A DNA stretch of 64,000 nt, from the NCBI RefSeq assembly GCF_900149705.1, contig NZ_LT703001.1, positions 682,001 through 746,000 of the forward strand, given 5' to 3'. Of this stretch, positions 37,306-45,819 are shown piece by piece (the first letter of the stretch is position 1; every line of letters begins with the position of its first letter). A model generated the notes under the pieces. It searched no databases. It saw only the letters and a list, made by a program, of their open reading frames with translations, and was not told where the DNA came from. A program made the translations under genes and the position numbers. The DNA is from Sphingorhabdus sp. Alg231-15 (GTDB lineage Bacteria > Pseudomonadota > Alphaproteobacteria > Sphingomonadales > Sphingomonadaceae).

Positions 37306-37674
37306 TCAAAGACCTGTGTTTTCCATAAATGTGCCCGCTACTCCTGCGACACAGGAGCCTATCAAAGTGAAGCTAATCATTGAAAATATGGATAGTTCGG
37401 CACCGAAAATCGCATTTATAACTGCGACCACTGGGAATATAATGAACCCAGAAACGAAATAAAATGCGCCGCGCCGAGGATTGAAATCAAAGGTTTTAGC
37501 CTTCGGATCAGGTGGATCGCGGAGCACCCAAAGTGAAATTAGGCCAATCACCACTAGTGGCAGCCAAACCCAGACCGGCCAATATTGCCCCTCTTTTAAA
37601 ATCCATGCCTGTACGAGACCAGCTAAGCAGAGAATGGCAATGCCAAAATATGCCAACAACTCTTTATTGATCAT
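37306..37674 (-). CDS. Small integral membrane protein of unknown function
   Basis: The 122-residue product is almost entirely four hydrophobic helices: residues 7-25, 32-50, 69-91 and 95-117. The only clear soluble loop holds RDPPDPKAKTFDFNPRRG. No family is recognised. It stands alone between repeat copies, in a patch that looks richer in A+T than the neighbouring operons. Confidence 0.6.
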   Translation of the reverse strand: MINKELLAYFGIAILCLAGLVQAWILKEGQYWPVWVWLPLVVIGLISLWVLRDPPDPKAKTFDFNPRRGAFYFVSGFIIFPVVAVINAIFGAELSIFSMISFTLIGSCVAGVAGTFMENTGL

Positions 37675-37997
37675 GTCGTCGCGCTAGCCTTTTGGTCATC
37701 CGTCACGTTGATTGGGCCATGCCATAGAGAAAACATGTCTGCAATGGTGACAAGTTTACACGATCCTGAATGGCTAAAAATTGGGTCGCTAGCGGAAGGT
37801 CAGCTATCGGTTTTTAACGTCCGCTTTTACGCCCATAGCAGACACCAGCGTTATGCCTGCAATATCCCGAAAGCGGACGCTAGAAAACATCACATCTTTA
37901 AACCTCATCGACCGATAACATAGATGATCGTTGATCTATGGTTTTGAAACAGCCAATGGAAACGAGCGCTACGAACCGTCAATCATGGAGTTGAATT
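37675..37997. other. Gap with one full repeat element
   Basis: No credible gene is seen. It contains one complete double-hairpin element (37816-37883). Short open frames here include repeat sequence and have no family resemblance. Confidence 0.65.
37816..37883. repeat. Double-hairpin repeat element, full-length copy
   Basis: About 68 bp in two parts. The left part (AACGTCCGCTTTT, then TAGCAGACACCAGCGTT) forms one hairpin and the right part (CCTGCAATATCCC, GAAAGCGGACGC) carries the second conserved GAAAGCGGAC arm. The same order and length recur at 50403-50470. Confidence 0.7.
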
Positions 37998-38504
37998 TTG
38001 GAGGGAACTGGGAAGGTAATTGTACTCAATGGGGCGTCCAGTTCAGGAAAATCCACTCTCGCTCGTGCACTTCAATTTGAATTGACTGACACATATTTGC
38101 ATTGTCAACTTGACGCATTCTGGAACATGACACCTCCAACAATTCCGGCAAGTTCCGCAAATTTCCCTAGAATGAAATTGGCTATGGCTAAATCGGTCAA
38201 AGCATTGGCGGAAACTGGCCACAACGTCATAGTCGACATAATATACAGTGGACTAAAATCGCACTTGGAGTTTTCCAGTACCCTCGATGGGATTGGTGTA
38301 CTTGTGATAAAGCTCGATTGTAAGCTGGATGAACTGGAAAGACGAGAATTGGAGCGCGGGGATCGTAAGTTAGGTTTGGCAAAATCACAGCTTGATGTGG
38401 TCCATGAGGAGATCCCTTATGATCTGGAATTGGACACTTCGATTTCATCTCCAGCGGAATGCGTTGAGGAGATTGTCGCTAGAATCAATCTTCTAGGCCT
38501 CTGA
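37998..38504 (+). CDS. Chloramphenicol phosphotransferase-like P-loop kinase
   Basis: The 168-residue kinase-like protein has a Walker A motif NGASSSGKST (residues 11-20) and CQLDAFW with Asp39 at the place of the catalytic Asp in chloramphenicol 3-O-phosphotransferase. The VDIIYS, IKLDCKLDELERRELERGDR and GLAKSQ segments follow the same fold (Arg-rich lid). It could phosphorylate a small hydroxylated compound; the true substrate is not known and resistance should not be assumed. The start is TTG with GGAG seven bases upstream. It lies alone among repeats. Confidence 0.75.
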   Translation: MEGTGKVIVLNGASSSGKSTLARALQFELTDTYLHCQLDAFWNMTPPTIPASSANFPRMKLAMAKSVKALAETGHNVIVDIIYSGLKSHLEFSSTLDGIGVLVIKLDCKLDELERRELERGDRKLGLAKSQLDVVHEEIPYDLELDTSISSPAECVEEIVARINLLGL

Positions 38505-38510
38505 ACAATT

Positions 38511-38544
38511 TCTGACGACAGCTATATCCCGAAAGCGGACATTG
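38511..38544. repeat. GTCCGCTTT repeat, right-half copy
   Basis: TCTGACGACAGC, TATATCCC, GAAAGCGGACATT; matches the right half of the 50403-50470 element almost base for base. Confidence 0.6.
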
Positions 38545-38545
38545 A

Positions 38546-39559
38546 TTAGCCACGAAAATGGCTTGGTGGATGATTTGTCCAATGTTTGAAAGCGCGTCGG
38601 AAATTTACGGTTTCGCTATATCCTAGTCGATGGGCAATTTGATCGATATTGAGCTGCGTGTTTCTTAGATAGTCCAACGCCAGATTTTTCCGGACATCAT
38701 CCTGCAGAGCACGAAAGGATGTCTGCAGGCTAGTCAACTTTCGGCGCAAGGTGCGAGAGCTCATGGCCAGTTCTGATGCCACCTGTTCCATACCTGACAT
38801 ATTGCCCGGATTACGAAGCAATTCGCGTCTCACTGTCAGCATGAAATCATCTTCATCGCGATTTCGCTGCACCATTTCTTCGGTGAGCTTCAGGCAAATT
38901 CTTGCGCTTGCGGCATCGGAATTGCGCAGTGGCCTATCAGTAGGGGCACGGGTCCACAGGATATTGCGGTCCGCATTGTAATGGATAGGGCAATCAAAAT
39001 ATTCTTCATATTTGCGCGAGTATACGGGCTTAGGATAGGTGAGACTGATCTCCAGCGCACGCACCGGTTCTTGGAGATATTCCGACGCGACTTTGCATAT
39101 ACCCATCATATTTTCTTCAACACAAAAAGGCACAAGCCGCTCAGCCGGATAGACAGGAGTCATTTCTATACGCTGACGAGAATCTTCAATAGCTGTCCGT
39201 GTTTGCATTAGACTTGGTGCCGCTTGGTAATATTTCGGGCCAATCTCTGCAGCTTCAAGTTCGCTCGCGCTGCTCATTAAGGCATAGCCCAAGACACCCC
39301 AGGTACCGATTGTTTCCGAATCGCCGACCTTTAGCCCAAGCCAGGGAGTCGGTGACAACCTTAGGGCCGCATTGATCAGGGCGAACATTTGATGAAAGCT
39401 CAAATAGCTGTCTTCTGATGCCAACTGGCCATGATCAAAATCGAGTCTCGAAAAAAGCTGATGTGCCGGAATTCCTTGCTCTCCAAGGATATCCAAGATC
39501 AAGTTTGCAATCTGCGGTGACAGAACAGGTCGGTCAAAATGGTCCTGATTTGGATTCAT
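38546..39559 (-). CDS. AraC-family transcriptional regulator (Arabinose_bd type)
   Basis: A 337-residue one-component regulator. The N-terminal 190 residues match the ligand-sensing domain of the OruR/ArgR-like group (LGLKVGDSETIGTWGVLGYALMSS, then PFCVEENMMGICKVASE). The C-terminal 100 residues are two helix-turn-helix units: SGMEQVASELAMSSRTLRRKL and LNIDQIAHRLGYSETVNFRRAFKHWTNHPPSHFR. It is transcribed away from the cupin-SDR cluster, with 100 bp between starts that contain candidate direct-repeat sites. It likely activates that cluster in response to a small hydrophobic ligand (inference). Confidence 0.92.
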   Translation of the reverse strand: MNPNQDHFDRPVLSPQIANLILDILGEQGIPAHQLFSRLDFDHGQLASEDSYLSFHQMFALINAALRLSPTPWLGLKVGDSETIGTWGVLGYALMSSASELEAAEIGPKYYQAAPSLMQTRTAIEDSRQRIEMTPVYPAERLVPFCVEENMMGICKVASEYLQEPVRALEISLTYPKPVYSRKYEEYFDCPIHYNADRNILWTRAPTDRPLRNSDAASARICLKLTEEMVQRNRDEDDFMLTVRRELLRNPGNMSGMEQVASELAMSSRTLRRKLTSLQTSFRALQDDVRKNLALDYLRNTQLNIDQIAHRLGYSETVNFRRAFKHWTNHPPSHFRG

Positions 39560-39564
39560 ATCTC

Positions 39565-39608
39565 TTGTCCGAAAATGATACCCTTATTGTCCGGAGCTAA
39601 CCTGTCCC
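39565..39608. promoter_or_regulatory. Candidate AraC-type operator: TTGTCCG direct repeats
   Basis: TTGTCCG occurs at 39565-39571 and 39587-39593, 22 bp apart centre to centre (two helical turns), and a related CTGTCCC at 39602-39608. Direct half-sites at about this spacing are usual for AraC-family proteins. They lie between the regulator and its divergent target operon. Confidence 0.45.
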
Positions 39609-39659
39609 ATTGGAATTGGCCAGTTAAATATGGCTTCGAAACAAACACAGGAGAGAAAA

Positions 39660-40169
39660 ATGGCAATACCTGAAGTCATCAATCACCAAGACAGACTGCT
39701 AACGGTTAACATTAACGATCAAGAGCCAGTCCAACATCCAACCGATGGGTATTTTATCCAACCGCTATTTCTGGATCCTGAAAATGGTACTTGGGTCCTA
39801 TTCGCAAAATTTCCTCCTGGCACCTTGCTGCCACGTCATTTCCATACCGGTACGGTGCATTTCTTGACGACAAAAGGGACATGGAACTACGTTGAATATC
39901 CCGAGGACAAACAGATAGCTGGAAGCTATCTTTATGAACCAGGCGGCTCGATCCACCAATTCATGGTGCCTGAAGAGGCTGAAGAAAATGCCGAAGGTTT
40001 CATGGTCGTGACTGGTGCCAACATCAATTATGACGATGAAGATCAGTTGGTTGATATAACTGATGCCGGAACAATTGAGCAGGCTGTTCTGGGCGTATGC
40101 CAGATGATGGGCCGCGATGCTCCGCGCTACATCAAGCCAGGTGCATCAGCAGGTTTCTCCTTCGGATAA
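39660..40169 (+). CDS. Cupin-domain protein, dioxygenase-like
   Basis: The 169-residue cytosolic cupin shows LPRHFHTGTVHFLTTKGTWNYVEY, with His60 and His62 as likely metal ligands and His67 nearby, and GGSIHQFMVPEE with His99 in the second cupin motif. The arrangement resembles ChrR-like cupins and the 2,4'-dihydroxyacetophenone dioxygenase group, which cleave C-C bonds with iron, but activity here is unknown. A strong AGGAGA precedes the ATG; an upstream ATG ten codons earlier is less likely. It is the first gene of the cluster divergent from the AraC regulator. Confidence 0.8.
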   Translation: MAIPEVINHQDRLLTVNINDQEPVQHPTDGYFIQPLFLDPENGTWVLFAKFPPGTLLPRHFHTGTVHFLTTKGTWNYVEYPEDKQIAGSYLYEPGGSIHQFMVPEEAEENAEGFMVVTGANINYDDEDQLVDITDAGTIEQAVLGVCQMMGRDAPRYIKPGASAGFSFG

Positions 40170-40189
40170 TTTAATCAAAGGAGAGAGCC

Positions 40190-41518
40190 ATGAAGGTCGC
40201 GATTATAGGCGCCGGAATTGCTGGTTTGGCCGCCAGCCATGAATTTTCAAAACTCGGTCACGATGTGGAAATATATGAAGCATCTGACCGTGCGGGCGGG
40301 CGGGGGAAATTGCTGAACCGCCCTGGCACGGATGATTGGGCCGATGTCGGGTCTCAATATTTTCATTCCAACTACACCAATGGTCTGCGGATTATTGATG
40401 AGTTGGGGCTCTCTCCCAAATTAAAAAAAATCACAGGCAGCAGCAGAATGTTCACCGGCAAAAATCTAGGTGAATCCTACCTGCTCAGCCCGCGATTACC
40501 TTGGATCAATCCCGGCGGAATATCCGGCAATCTGAAAGTCGCCTATTACATGGCGAAGATGCTGCTCAAAAACCGGTCACATACCTTTGCAGCCGAGGCT
40601 AAGCAGGCACCTTATGATGCGCAATTGGCCATGGACTCAACATCAGAAGCATTTGTTCAAAACCATATTGTTCGGATGCTGACCATGGTCGGGGGGCTCA
40701 GCGAACCTGAGGATATGCGGGTCAACATGCTGCAAATATACCGTTTGCTCAAAATCATCATGCTGACCGATTATGTCTCGCTGGAAGGCGGTACTGCCAC
40801 TCTGCATGCCGAGCTCGCGAAGCGCGCCACCATTCAATATAACAGCCCGGTAAAAGGTCTTCGTCAGGAGGGCGGAGCAGTAACTGACCTCGTTCTGCAA
40901 AATGGTGACATTGTCGAAGCCGACCATATCGTGGTGGCAGCACACGCCCCAAACGCGGCCAAAATTGTCCCTTCCGAATGGCAAAAGGAAAAGGACTATC
41001 TTTCCGCCATAGAGATGCCTCCTGCCATTCTCGTATCCTTTTTCTTGGACTGCTCCCTCGAAAAAGATGTCTGGACCTATTTCCTGCCGTTTGAGAACCG
41101 GGACAAGAAAGGCACGGTCACATTCTGTGTTGATACGCACCAAAAAAGCCCCGGAAATACGCCATCCGGTAGGGCCACTTTGCAGGCATGGATCATCAGT
41201 CCGCAGTCAGAGCCATTGATGGACAAACCAGATGATGAAATCGCGCAAATCGCGCGCCGGGATATCGCGTCATACCTGCCGCATGTTGATAATCACATCG
41301 AAGGATATGCGGTCACGCGCCATAAACACGCGGTTCCACAATCCTCTGTTGGCCATAATGAACGCACACTCGCATTTCTGGAATCAGTAGACAATCGGGC
41401 AGGTGTGTCGTTCTGCGGCGATTACATGTCGGGCGGATACATGGAAAGCGCGCTGTGGAGCGTGCAGCGCGCGATTGAAAAATTCACTCAAGATGACGGT
41501 TCAAAAGTCGCAGCCTGA
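40190..41518 (+). CDS. FAD-dependent oxidoreductase (amine oxidase-like)
   Basis: A 442-residue flavoprotein with an N-terminal Rossmann motif VAIIGAGIAGLAASHEFSKLGHDVEIYEAS (GAGIAG at residues 7-12 and a distal acidic residue) and the second FAD motif DRAGGRGK. The C-terminal FAD-contact region GVSFCGDYMSGGYMESALWSVQRA matches flavin monoamine oxidases and phytoene desaturase-like enzymes. AAGGAGAGAG precedes the ATG. It follows the cupin by 20 bp. A substrate is not apparent; a desaturation or amine or alcohol oxidation step would fit. Confidence 0.88.
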   Translation: MKVAIIGAGIAGLAASHEFSKLGHDVEIYEASDRAGGRGKLLNRPGTDDWADVGSQYFHSNYTNGLRIIDELGLSPKLKKITGSSRMFTGKNLGESYLLSPRLPWINPGGISGNLKVAYYMAKMLLKNRSHTFAAEAKQAPYDAQLAMDSTSEAFVQNHIVRMLTMVGGLSEPEDMRVNMLQIYRLLKIIMLTDYVSLEGGTATLHAELAKRATIQYNSPVKGLRQEGGAVTDLVLQNGDIVEADHIVVAAHAPNAAKIVPSEWQKEKDYLSAIEMPPAILVSFFLDCSLEKDVWTYFLPFENRDKKGTVTFCVDTHQKSPGNTPSGRATLQAWIISPQSEPLMDKPDDEIAQIARRDIASYLPHVDNHIEGYAVTRHKHAVPQSSVGHNERTLAFLESVDNRAGVSFCGDYMSGGYMESALWSVQRAIEKFTQDDGSKVAA

Positions 41519-41553
41519 GGGCACGCTCGGATCTGAAAAAAGGAAAGTTATAG

Positions 41554-42243
41554 ATGGCAACTCTCAACCCAGAAATTCCCGGCCGAAAGCTTGCTGCTTT
41601 AGCTGCGATCGTTTCACTTCCGTTCGCCTACCTGACCCAGTTTCTGTTTATGACTGCATCCGATGGCGAAGTGGCAATGTTTCAAAGCGGGGATCAGATG
41701 ATGGGCCTGGCGGCTGACAAAGCTGGACTATTCTATGCTGCAATGTGGACGGATGTGCTGGGCTATTATCTGATTTTCATACCGGTCATCGTCTATGCGT
41801 GGAAAGCGCTGCGACATATTGATGAAAACCTGACGGATATCGCTTTCCTATGCGGCCTAATTTATTGCCTATTGGGCTCTTTCGGTGCCGTTCAGATGGC
41901 AGGTGCGTTTGAAGCGCTACATGCTGGTCAGTCAGCCGGAACGGCCGCTGCTTGGGAAGCCTCAATCGGCGGCAACTGGCGCGGCTATTGGTTGCTGGAG
42001 GCAATCCTGGTGGCCATTTGGCTAGGCGGCTTGGCAAAACTGCTTTCTGCCATTGGCTTGAAAGCTCTGGGCCTCAGTGCAGCCGCGCTGTCCGCCATCT
42101 GGGTTGTTCAATTCATAACATCGCATGCCGGAATGGTGGAGATATCGGACGCCGCTTTGGCCCTGGTGGTAGTGCTTTCACCGCTATGGTCGGCTTGGCT
42201 CGGCGTAGCATTGCTGCGTGGCGAAAAAAAGGGAGGGAGCTGA
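41554..42243 (+). CDS. Integral membrane protein of unknown function in the AraC-controlled cluster
   Basis: The 229-residue protein has six or seven hydrophobic segments, starting at about residue 13 and including LAAIVSLPFAYLTQFLFM, YAAMWTDVLGYYLIFIPVIVYAW, FLCGLIYCLLGSFGAVQMAGAF, a helix rich in Trp/Leu/Ala (WLLEAILVAIWLGGLAKLL) and two more at the end. The layout resembles DUF4386-type or similar small membrane families. No transport signature is seen. The stop overlaps the start of the next gene (TGATG). Confidence 0.7.
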   Translation: MATLNPEIPGRKLAALAAIVSLPFAYLTQFLFMTASDGEVAMFQSGDQMMGLAADKAGLFYAAMWTDVLGYYLIFIPVIVYAWKALRHIDENLTDIAFLCGLIYCLLGSFGAVQMAGAFEALHAGQSAGTAAAWEASIGGNWRGYWLLEAILVAIWLGGLAKLLSAIGLKALGLSAAALSAIWVVQFITSHAGMVEISDAALALVVVLSPLWSAWLGVALLRGEKKGGS

Positions 42244-43817
42244 TGTCGCAACCTTGGTTTTACACGGATAAGGTAAGCGCCGCACCGGGAGAAACGGTGG
42301 CAATATTCGCTAGCGCGCCCAATTCACCCTGCACCCTTAGCATAAGCCGCGTCGGGAAAGAGGTGCAGCAAGTCGCAAAATTCGATGGAATTGAGATTGA
42401 CGAGCACGAGATACCAAAAGACGCAGACACTAATGGTTGTGGCTGGTCGGCGGCATTCTCTTTCGAAATCGAAGAAGATTGGGAGACCGGCTATTATGAT
42501 CTGACACTCACTGGACCAGATGGTGCACAAAGCCAGCATTTCATCTGTTTGCGCAAAGGCAGTGATGCCCCCAAGGCGAAAGCCGCGATCATTCTATCCA
42601 CCAATACCTATGCTGCCTATAATTATTGGGGCGGGCGCAATGCCTATGCCGACGTGATTGGGTTGATGGAGGGCAAGGTCACGCCCGATGAATCCCGTGA
42701 CGGTGCCATTGGCCGACTATCGCGCATGCGCCCCTATCCCCAGGGTCTATTTGCACCTCCGGGCGATCCTCCCCGCCTTATCAACTATGAACCGCGCAAT
42801 GTTGGTGAAATGCCAATCCCCGGGAACATGGAATGGGCGATGAAGCACCAACCTACTCCCTATGACGGTTCCGCCTGTTTCCTGAAAAAGTGGGAGCACG
42901 TCTTTGTCCAATGGGCCGAGAAGCATGGCTACGCGATTGATTATCTGACCGATCATGATTTCGAGACCAACGCCACTGTGCTGGCCGGATATGAAACCGC
43001 TATGGTCGTTGGGCATAGTGAATATTGGTCGGTCAACCAGCGCTTTGGAATCGAGCATTTCATCGAACAAGGCGGCAATTTCGTCAGCTTTTCCGGCAAT
43101 ACCTGTTATTGGAAAATCCGTTGGGAAGATGATGGCCAGACGATGGTCGCGCATAAATGGGCTGGTGAAGAAAATGACCCGCTGTGGGCTAATCCATCGA
43201 CCCGCAAAGATGCGACCCACTTATGGTCTCATCCGGCTTTCGAGGCACCGGAAGCCCGCTTCCTTGGGTTATCCTTCCTCTATGGCGGCTATCACCGCAT
43301 CGCAATGTGCGCTTCCAGAGGCAGCGCGGCCTATACTATCTACAACGATACGCATTGGGCACTCGACGATACTGATCTATATTATGGCGATATAGTCGGC
43401 GGCGACGTGCCCTTGATCGGCTATGAGAATGATGGTTGCCCGATACAATTTGGCGAGGACGGTTTGCCGAAACCTGCTGGCGGTCTTGGTGTTCCGGAAA
43501 ATCTCGAAATTATTGCCATGGCGCCAGCCACACTGGCTGAATCAGATCGCAGTCCTTTCCCCAAGGTAATCCCTCTGGAAGATCGGGAAATTCTAACGCG
43601 GGTCACGTTTGGAGAAGACACGCCGCAGACACGTGCCAGGCTGATGCGCGGTCATGCGGTCATGGCTAGTTTCAAATGTGGCAAGGGTGAAGTGTTCAAC
43701 GCAGGAACCACCGAATGGGTGCATGGACTGGCGGCGCAGAACAGCTTTGTAGAGCAGATCACTAAAAATGTGTTCACACGCTTTGGATTGCAGTCGAAAA
43801 CGGACGCAACCTCGTAA
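42243..43817 (+). CDS. N,N-dimethylformamidase beta-subunit-like hydrolase
   Basis: The 524-residue protein has an N-terminal immunoglobulin-like part (residues 10-105: VSAAPGETVAIFASAPNSPCTLSISR) and the DMFase large-subunit domain. Family markers are NTYAAYNYWGGRNAY (residues 121-135) and the Rossmann-like VVGHSEYWSVNQRFGIEHFIEQGGNFVSFSGNTCYWKIRWE (residues 255-294). The characterised DMFase uses a mononuclear iron held by Tyr and Glu residues; whether these are conserved cannot be decided by eye. No small alpha subunit is seen next to it. An amide or other C-N substrate would fit. The start overlaps the preceding membrane protein stop. The frame is open 97 codons further upstream, inside that gene, which is a shadow. 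Confidence 0.85.
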   Translation: MSQPWFYTDKVSAAPGETVAIFASAPNSPCTLSISRVGKEVQQVAKFDGIEIDEHEIPKDADTNGCGWSAAFSFEIEEDWETGYYDLTLTGPDGAQSQHFICLRKGSDAPKAKAAIILSTNTYAAYNYWGGRNAYADVIGLMEGKVTPDESRDGAIGRLSRMRPYPQGLFAPPGDPPRLINYEPRNVGEMPIPGNMEWAMKHQPTPYDGSACFLKKWEHVFVQWAEKHGYAIDYLTDHDFETNATVLAGYETAMVVGHSEYWSVNQRFGIEHFIEQGGNFVSFSGNTCYWKIRWEDDGQTMVAHKWAGEENDPLWANPSTRKDATHLWSHPAFEAPEARFLGLSFLYGGYHRIAMCASRGSAAYTIYNDTHWALDDTDLYYGDIVGGDVPLIGYENDGCPIQFGEDGLPKPAGGLGVPENLEIIAMAPATLAESDRSPFPKVIPLEDREILTRVTFGEDTPQTRARLMRGHAVMASFKCGKGEVFNAGTTEWVHGLAAQNSFVEQITKNVFTRFGLQSKTDATS

Positions 43818-43828
43818 GCGGGATAGCC

Positions 43829-44656
43829 ATGTCAAATAGTCAGATAAAAAAATCTATTGTCATTACCGGAGGGGCTGCTGGCATCGGCCTTGCGACCGCC
43901 CGCAAACTGTCTGCAAGTGGCTGGTTTGTTGGTCTGATCGATCTCAACGAAGAAAATCTGGAACAAGCCAAGAAACATTTTCCAACCGGTCGGATTGCCA
44001 CAGCAGTTGCAGATGTATCATGCCAAGAATCCTTTGGCCGGGCTCTGGAACATATCATCGGCAAATCCGGAGGGATAAATGCCATTTTCAACAATGCCGG
44101 CGTGTTAAATGATGGTGAATTTTCTGACCTGGCGTTGGAAAAACACAATCAGACAGTAAGTGTTAATGTTCTGGGTGTGATCAACGGCTGCTATCTCGCA
44201 AAACCCCATCTTCAAGATCAACCAGGAATAAAGCATGTCATAAATATGTCATCGGCCTCAACTACCTACGGAATACCCGGCCTATCTACCTACAGCGCAA
44301 CAAAAATATTCGTCGAGCATCTAAGCGAGGCCCTGGATGTTGAGTGGGGAGAAGATGAAATTAAGGTAACGACAATAGCCGTCCCATTTGTCCAAACAGC
44401 TATGCTGAAGGGCGATTCCGAGGCACTGGAAGAATATGTCGAACGACAGAAGAAACTCGTTCAGCCGAAAGATGTGGCGGACAGGGTAGAGAGAATTCTG
44501 ACCTCTCCTGTTTCTGGTCCGGTGCACGAAGTGATGACTGGATCGCTAAAGGCGCAAAAGTTGCTGCGACGTATGCTGCCCAATTTGGCGATGCGGAAAA
44601 TCATGCAGCGAAGTTTTACAAAAGCGCAAACAGAAGCGGCTTTGGAAGGAAAGTAG
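43829..44656 (+). CDS. Short-chain dehydrogenase/reductase (SDR)
   Basis: The 275-residue classical SDR has the cofactor motif TGGAAGIGLA (residues 13-22), the NNAG motif (88-91) and the catalytic Tyr155-x-x-x-Lys159 with Ser141/Ser142 upstream. An Asp at the end of strand beta-2 (GLIDLN) suggests NAD(H) preference. The C-terminal extension is basic and helical. It lies 11 bp after the DMFase-like gene and completes the cluster before the efflux genes. Confidence 0.9.
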   Translation: MSNSQIKKSIVITGGAAGIGLATARKLSASGWFVGLIDLNEENLEQAKKHFPTGRIATAVADVSCQESFGRALEHIIGKSGGINAIFNNAGVLNDGEFSDLALEKHNQTVSVNVLGVINGCYLAKPHLQDQPGIKHVINMSSASTTYGIPGLSTYSATKIFVEHLSEALDVEWGEDEIKVTTIAVPFVQTAMLKGDSEALEEYVERQKKLVQPKDVADRVERILTSPVSGPVHEVMTGSLKAQKLLRRMLPNLAMRKIMQRSFTKAQTEAALEGK

Positions 44657-44737
44657 GATGGCACTTACCTTCGTAGATGGAAATAAAAGGGCGCTATCGC
44701 CGATCCAACGGTCGTATGAAATCGCAATGGGAAATCA

Positions 44738-45802
44738 ATGATGTTAGGTTGCAAATCAAGTTTTTTGACTGTGTCTATGGTGCTTTTATTGTCAGCTTGT
44801 GGTCTCGCAGAGCAAAAGGAAACAGCAGCCGAGCCTCGACCAGCAAAACTGTTAAAAATTACTCAGGCATCGACACAAGAGAGCGACAGCCTGCCTGCAG
44901 TGGTAAGGTCGGTGAGAGCAACCGATTTGGCCTTCCAAGTGGGCGGTCAAATCACCAAATGGAATGCTATTGGTGGACAGGATGTTCGAAAAGGTGAGGT
45001 TCTGGCAGCCCTTGATGCGCGAAGTTTTCGCAACGCGGTCGCTCAGGCTGAGGCCCAGTTCCGAAATGCCGATAGCGAGTATCAACGGGCGCTGCGACTT
45101 ATCAAAGAGGATGCAATCTCGCGCAGTGTAGTTGAAAGTCGGTTAGCTCAACGTCTTGTGGCGCAGGCAGAATTGGATAATGCTCGCAAGAATCTTGGAG
45201 ATACCGTCTTAAGGGCACCATTTACTGGCTATATCGGCAAGACATTTGTCGAACAGTTTCAAAATGTACAACCTCAATCTCCTATTGTGACGCTGCAAAG
45301 CAGCTCCGTCGAAGCAATTGTCAATGTACCCGGCAGCTTTGTCCTCAATTCCAACAAGGTTCGATTTTTCAACACGTTCGTTGAGCTAGATGCCGCTCCA
45401 GGTCGCAGATTTCCGGCAACTTTCACTGAGGCAACGGGACAAGCTGACCAATCCACTCAGACATTTGAAGGACGTTTCAGGTTCGCTCCCCCCAATGACC
45501 TGGTGGTGTTAGGTGGTATGACTGCCACTCTGTTTTTCGATACCGAACTGACAGATAAAAACGACACTGCAACGCCCGGTGTCTCGGTACCGCTTTCTGC
45601 GATCATGACAGAGGCAGGTAAAAAATATGTCTGGGTGGTCAAACCAGTTGAACGCAAAATATATCGACGGGAAGTCAAGCTAGCTGATGGTGTTGGTAAA
45701 ACCATGATTGCAACCTCGGGATTGAAGGTTGGCGAAACCATTGTCGCTGCGGGTGGCACCTATTTGAGTGCGGGCGAACAAGTCCGTCCTTGGAAGCCAT
45801 AA
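44738..45802 (+). CDS. RND efflux periplasmic adaptor (membrane fusion) lipoprotein
   Basis: A 354-residue adaptor with a lipoprotein signal (hydrophobic stretch, LLLSAC). It has the lipoyl/barrel-sandwich halves (DLAFQVGGQITKWNAIGGQDVRKGEVLAALD and LRAPFTGYIGKTFVEQFQNVQPQSPIVTLQ), a helical hairpin between them (residues about 90-145) and the C-terminal beta-barrel and proximal domain (KYVWVVKPVERKIYRREVKLADGVGKTMIATSGLKVGETIVAAG). It links the inner-membrane pump with the outer-membrane factor. Two adjacent ATGs are equally possible. A spacer of 80 bp separates it from the SDR. Confidence 0.93.
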   Translation: MMLGCKSSFLTVSMVLLLSACGLAEQKETAAEPRPAKLLKITQASTQESDSLPAVVRSVRATDLAFQVGGQITKWNAIGGQDVRKGEVLAALDARSFRNAVAQAEAQFRNADSEYQRALRLIKEDAISRSVVESRLAQRLVAQAELDNARKNLGDTVLRAPFTGYIGKTFVEQFQNVQPQSPIVTLQSSSVEAIVNVPGSFVLNSNKVRFFNTFVELDAAPGRRFPATFTEATGQADQSTQTFEGRFRFAPPNDLVVLGGMTATLFFDTELTDKNDTATPGVSVPLSAIMTEAGKKYVWVVKPVERKIYRREVKLADGVGKTMIATSGLKVGETIVAAGGTYLSAGEQVRPWKP

Positions 45803-45819
45803 GAGAGTTGGACTGACCC

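Noticed and set aside
37708-37923. 71-residue open frame across the repeat element
   Set aside because: It includes repeat sequence (peptides such as NIPKADAR) and has no homology; similar short frames arise wherever the repeat lies.
41952-42242. 97-codon upstream extension of the DMFase-like gene
   Set aside because: It lies inside the membrane protein gene in another frame. The ATG at 42243 gives a conserved start and couples to the previous stop.
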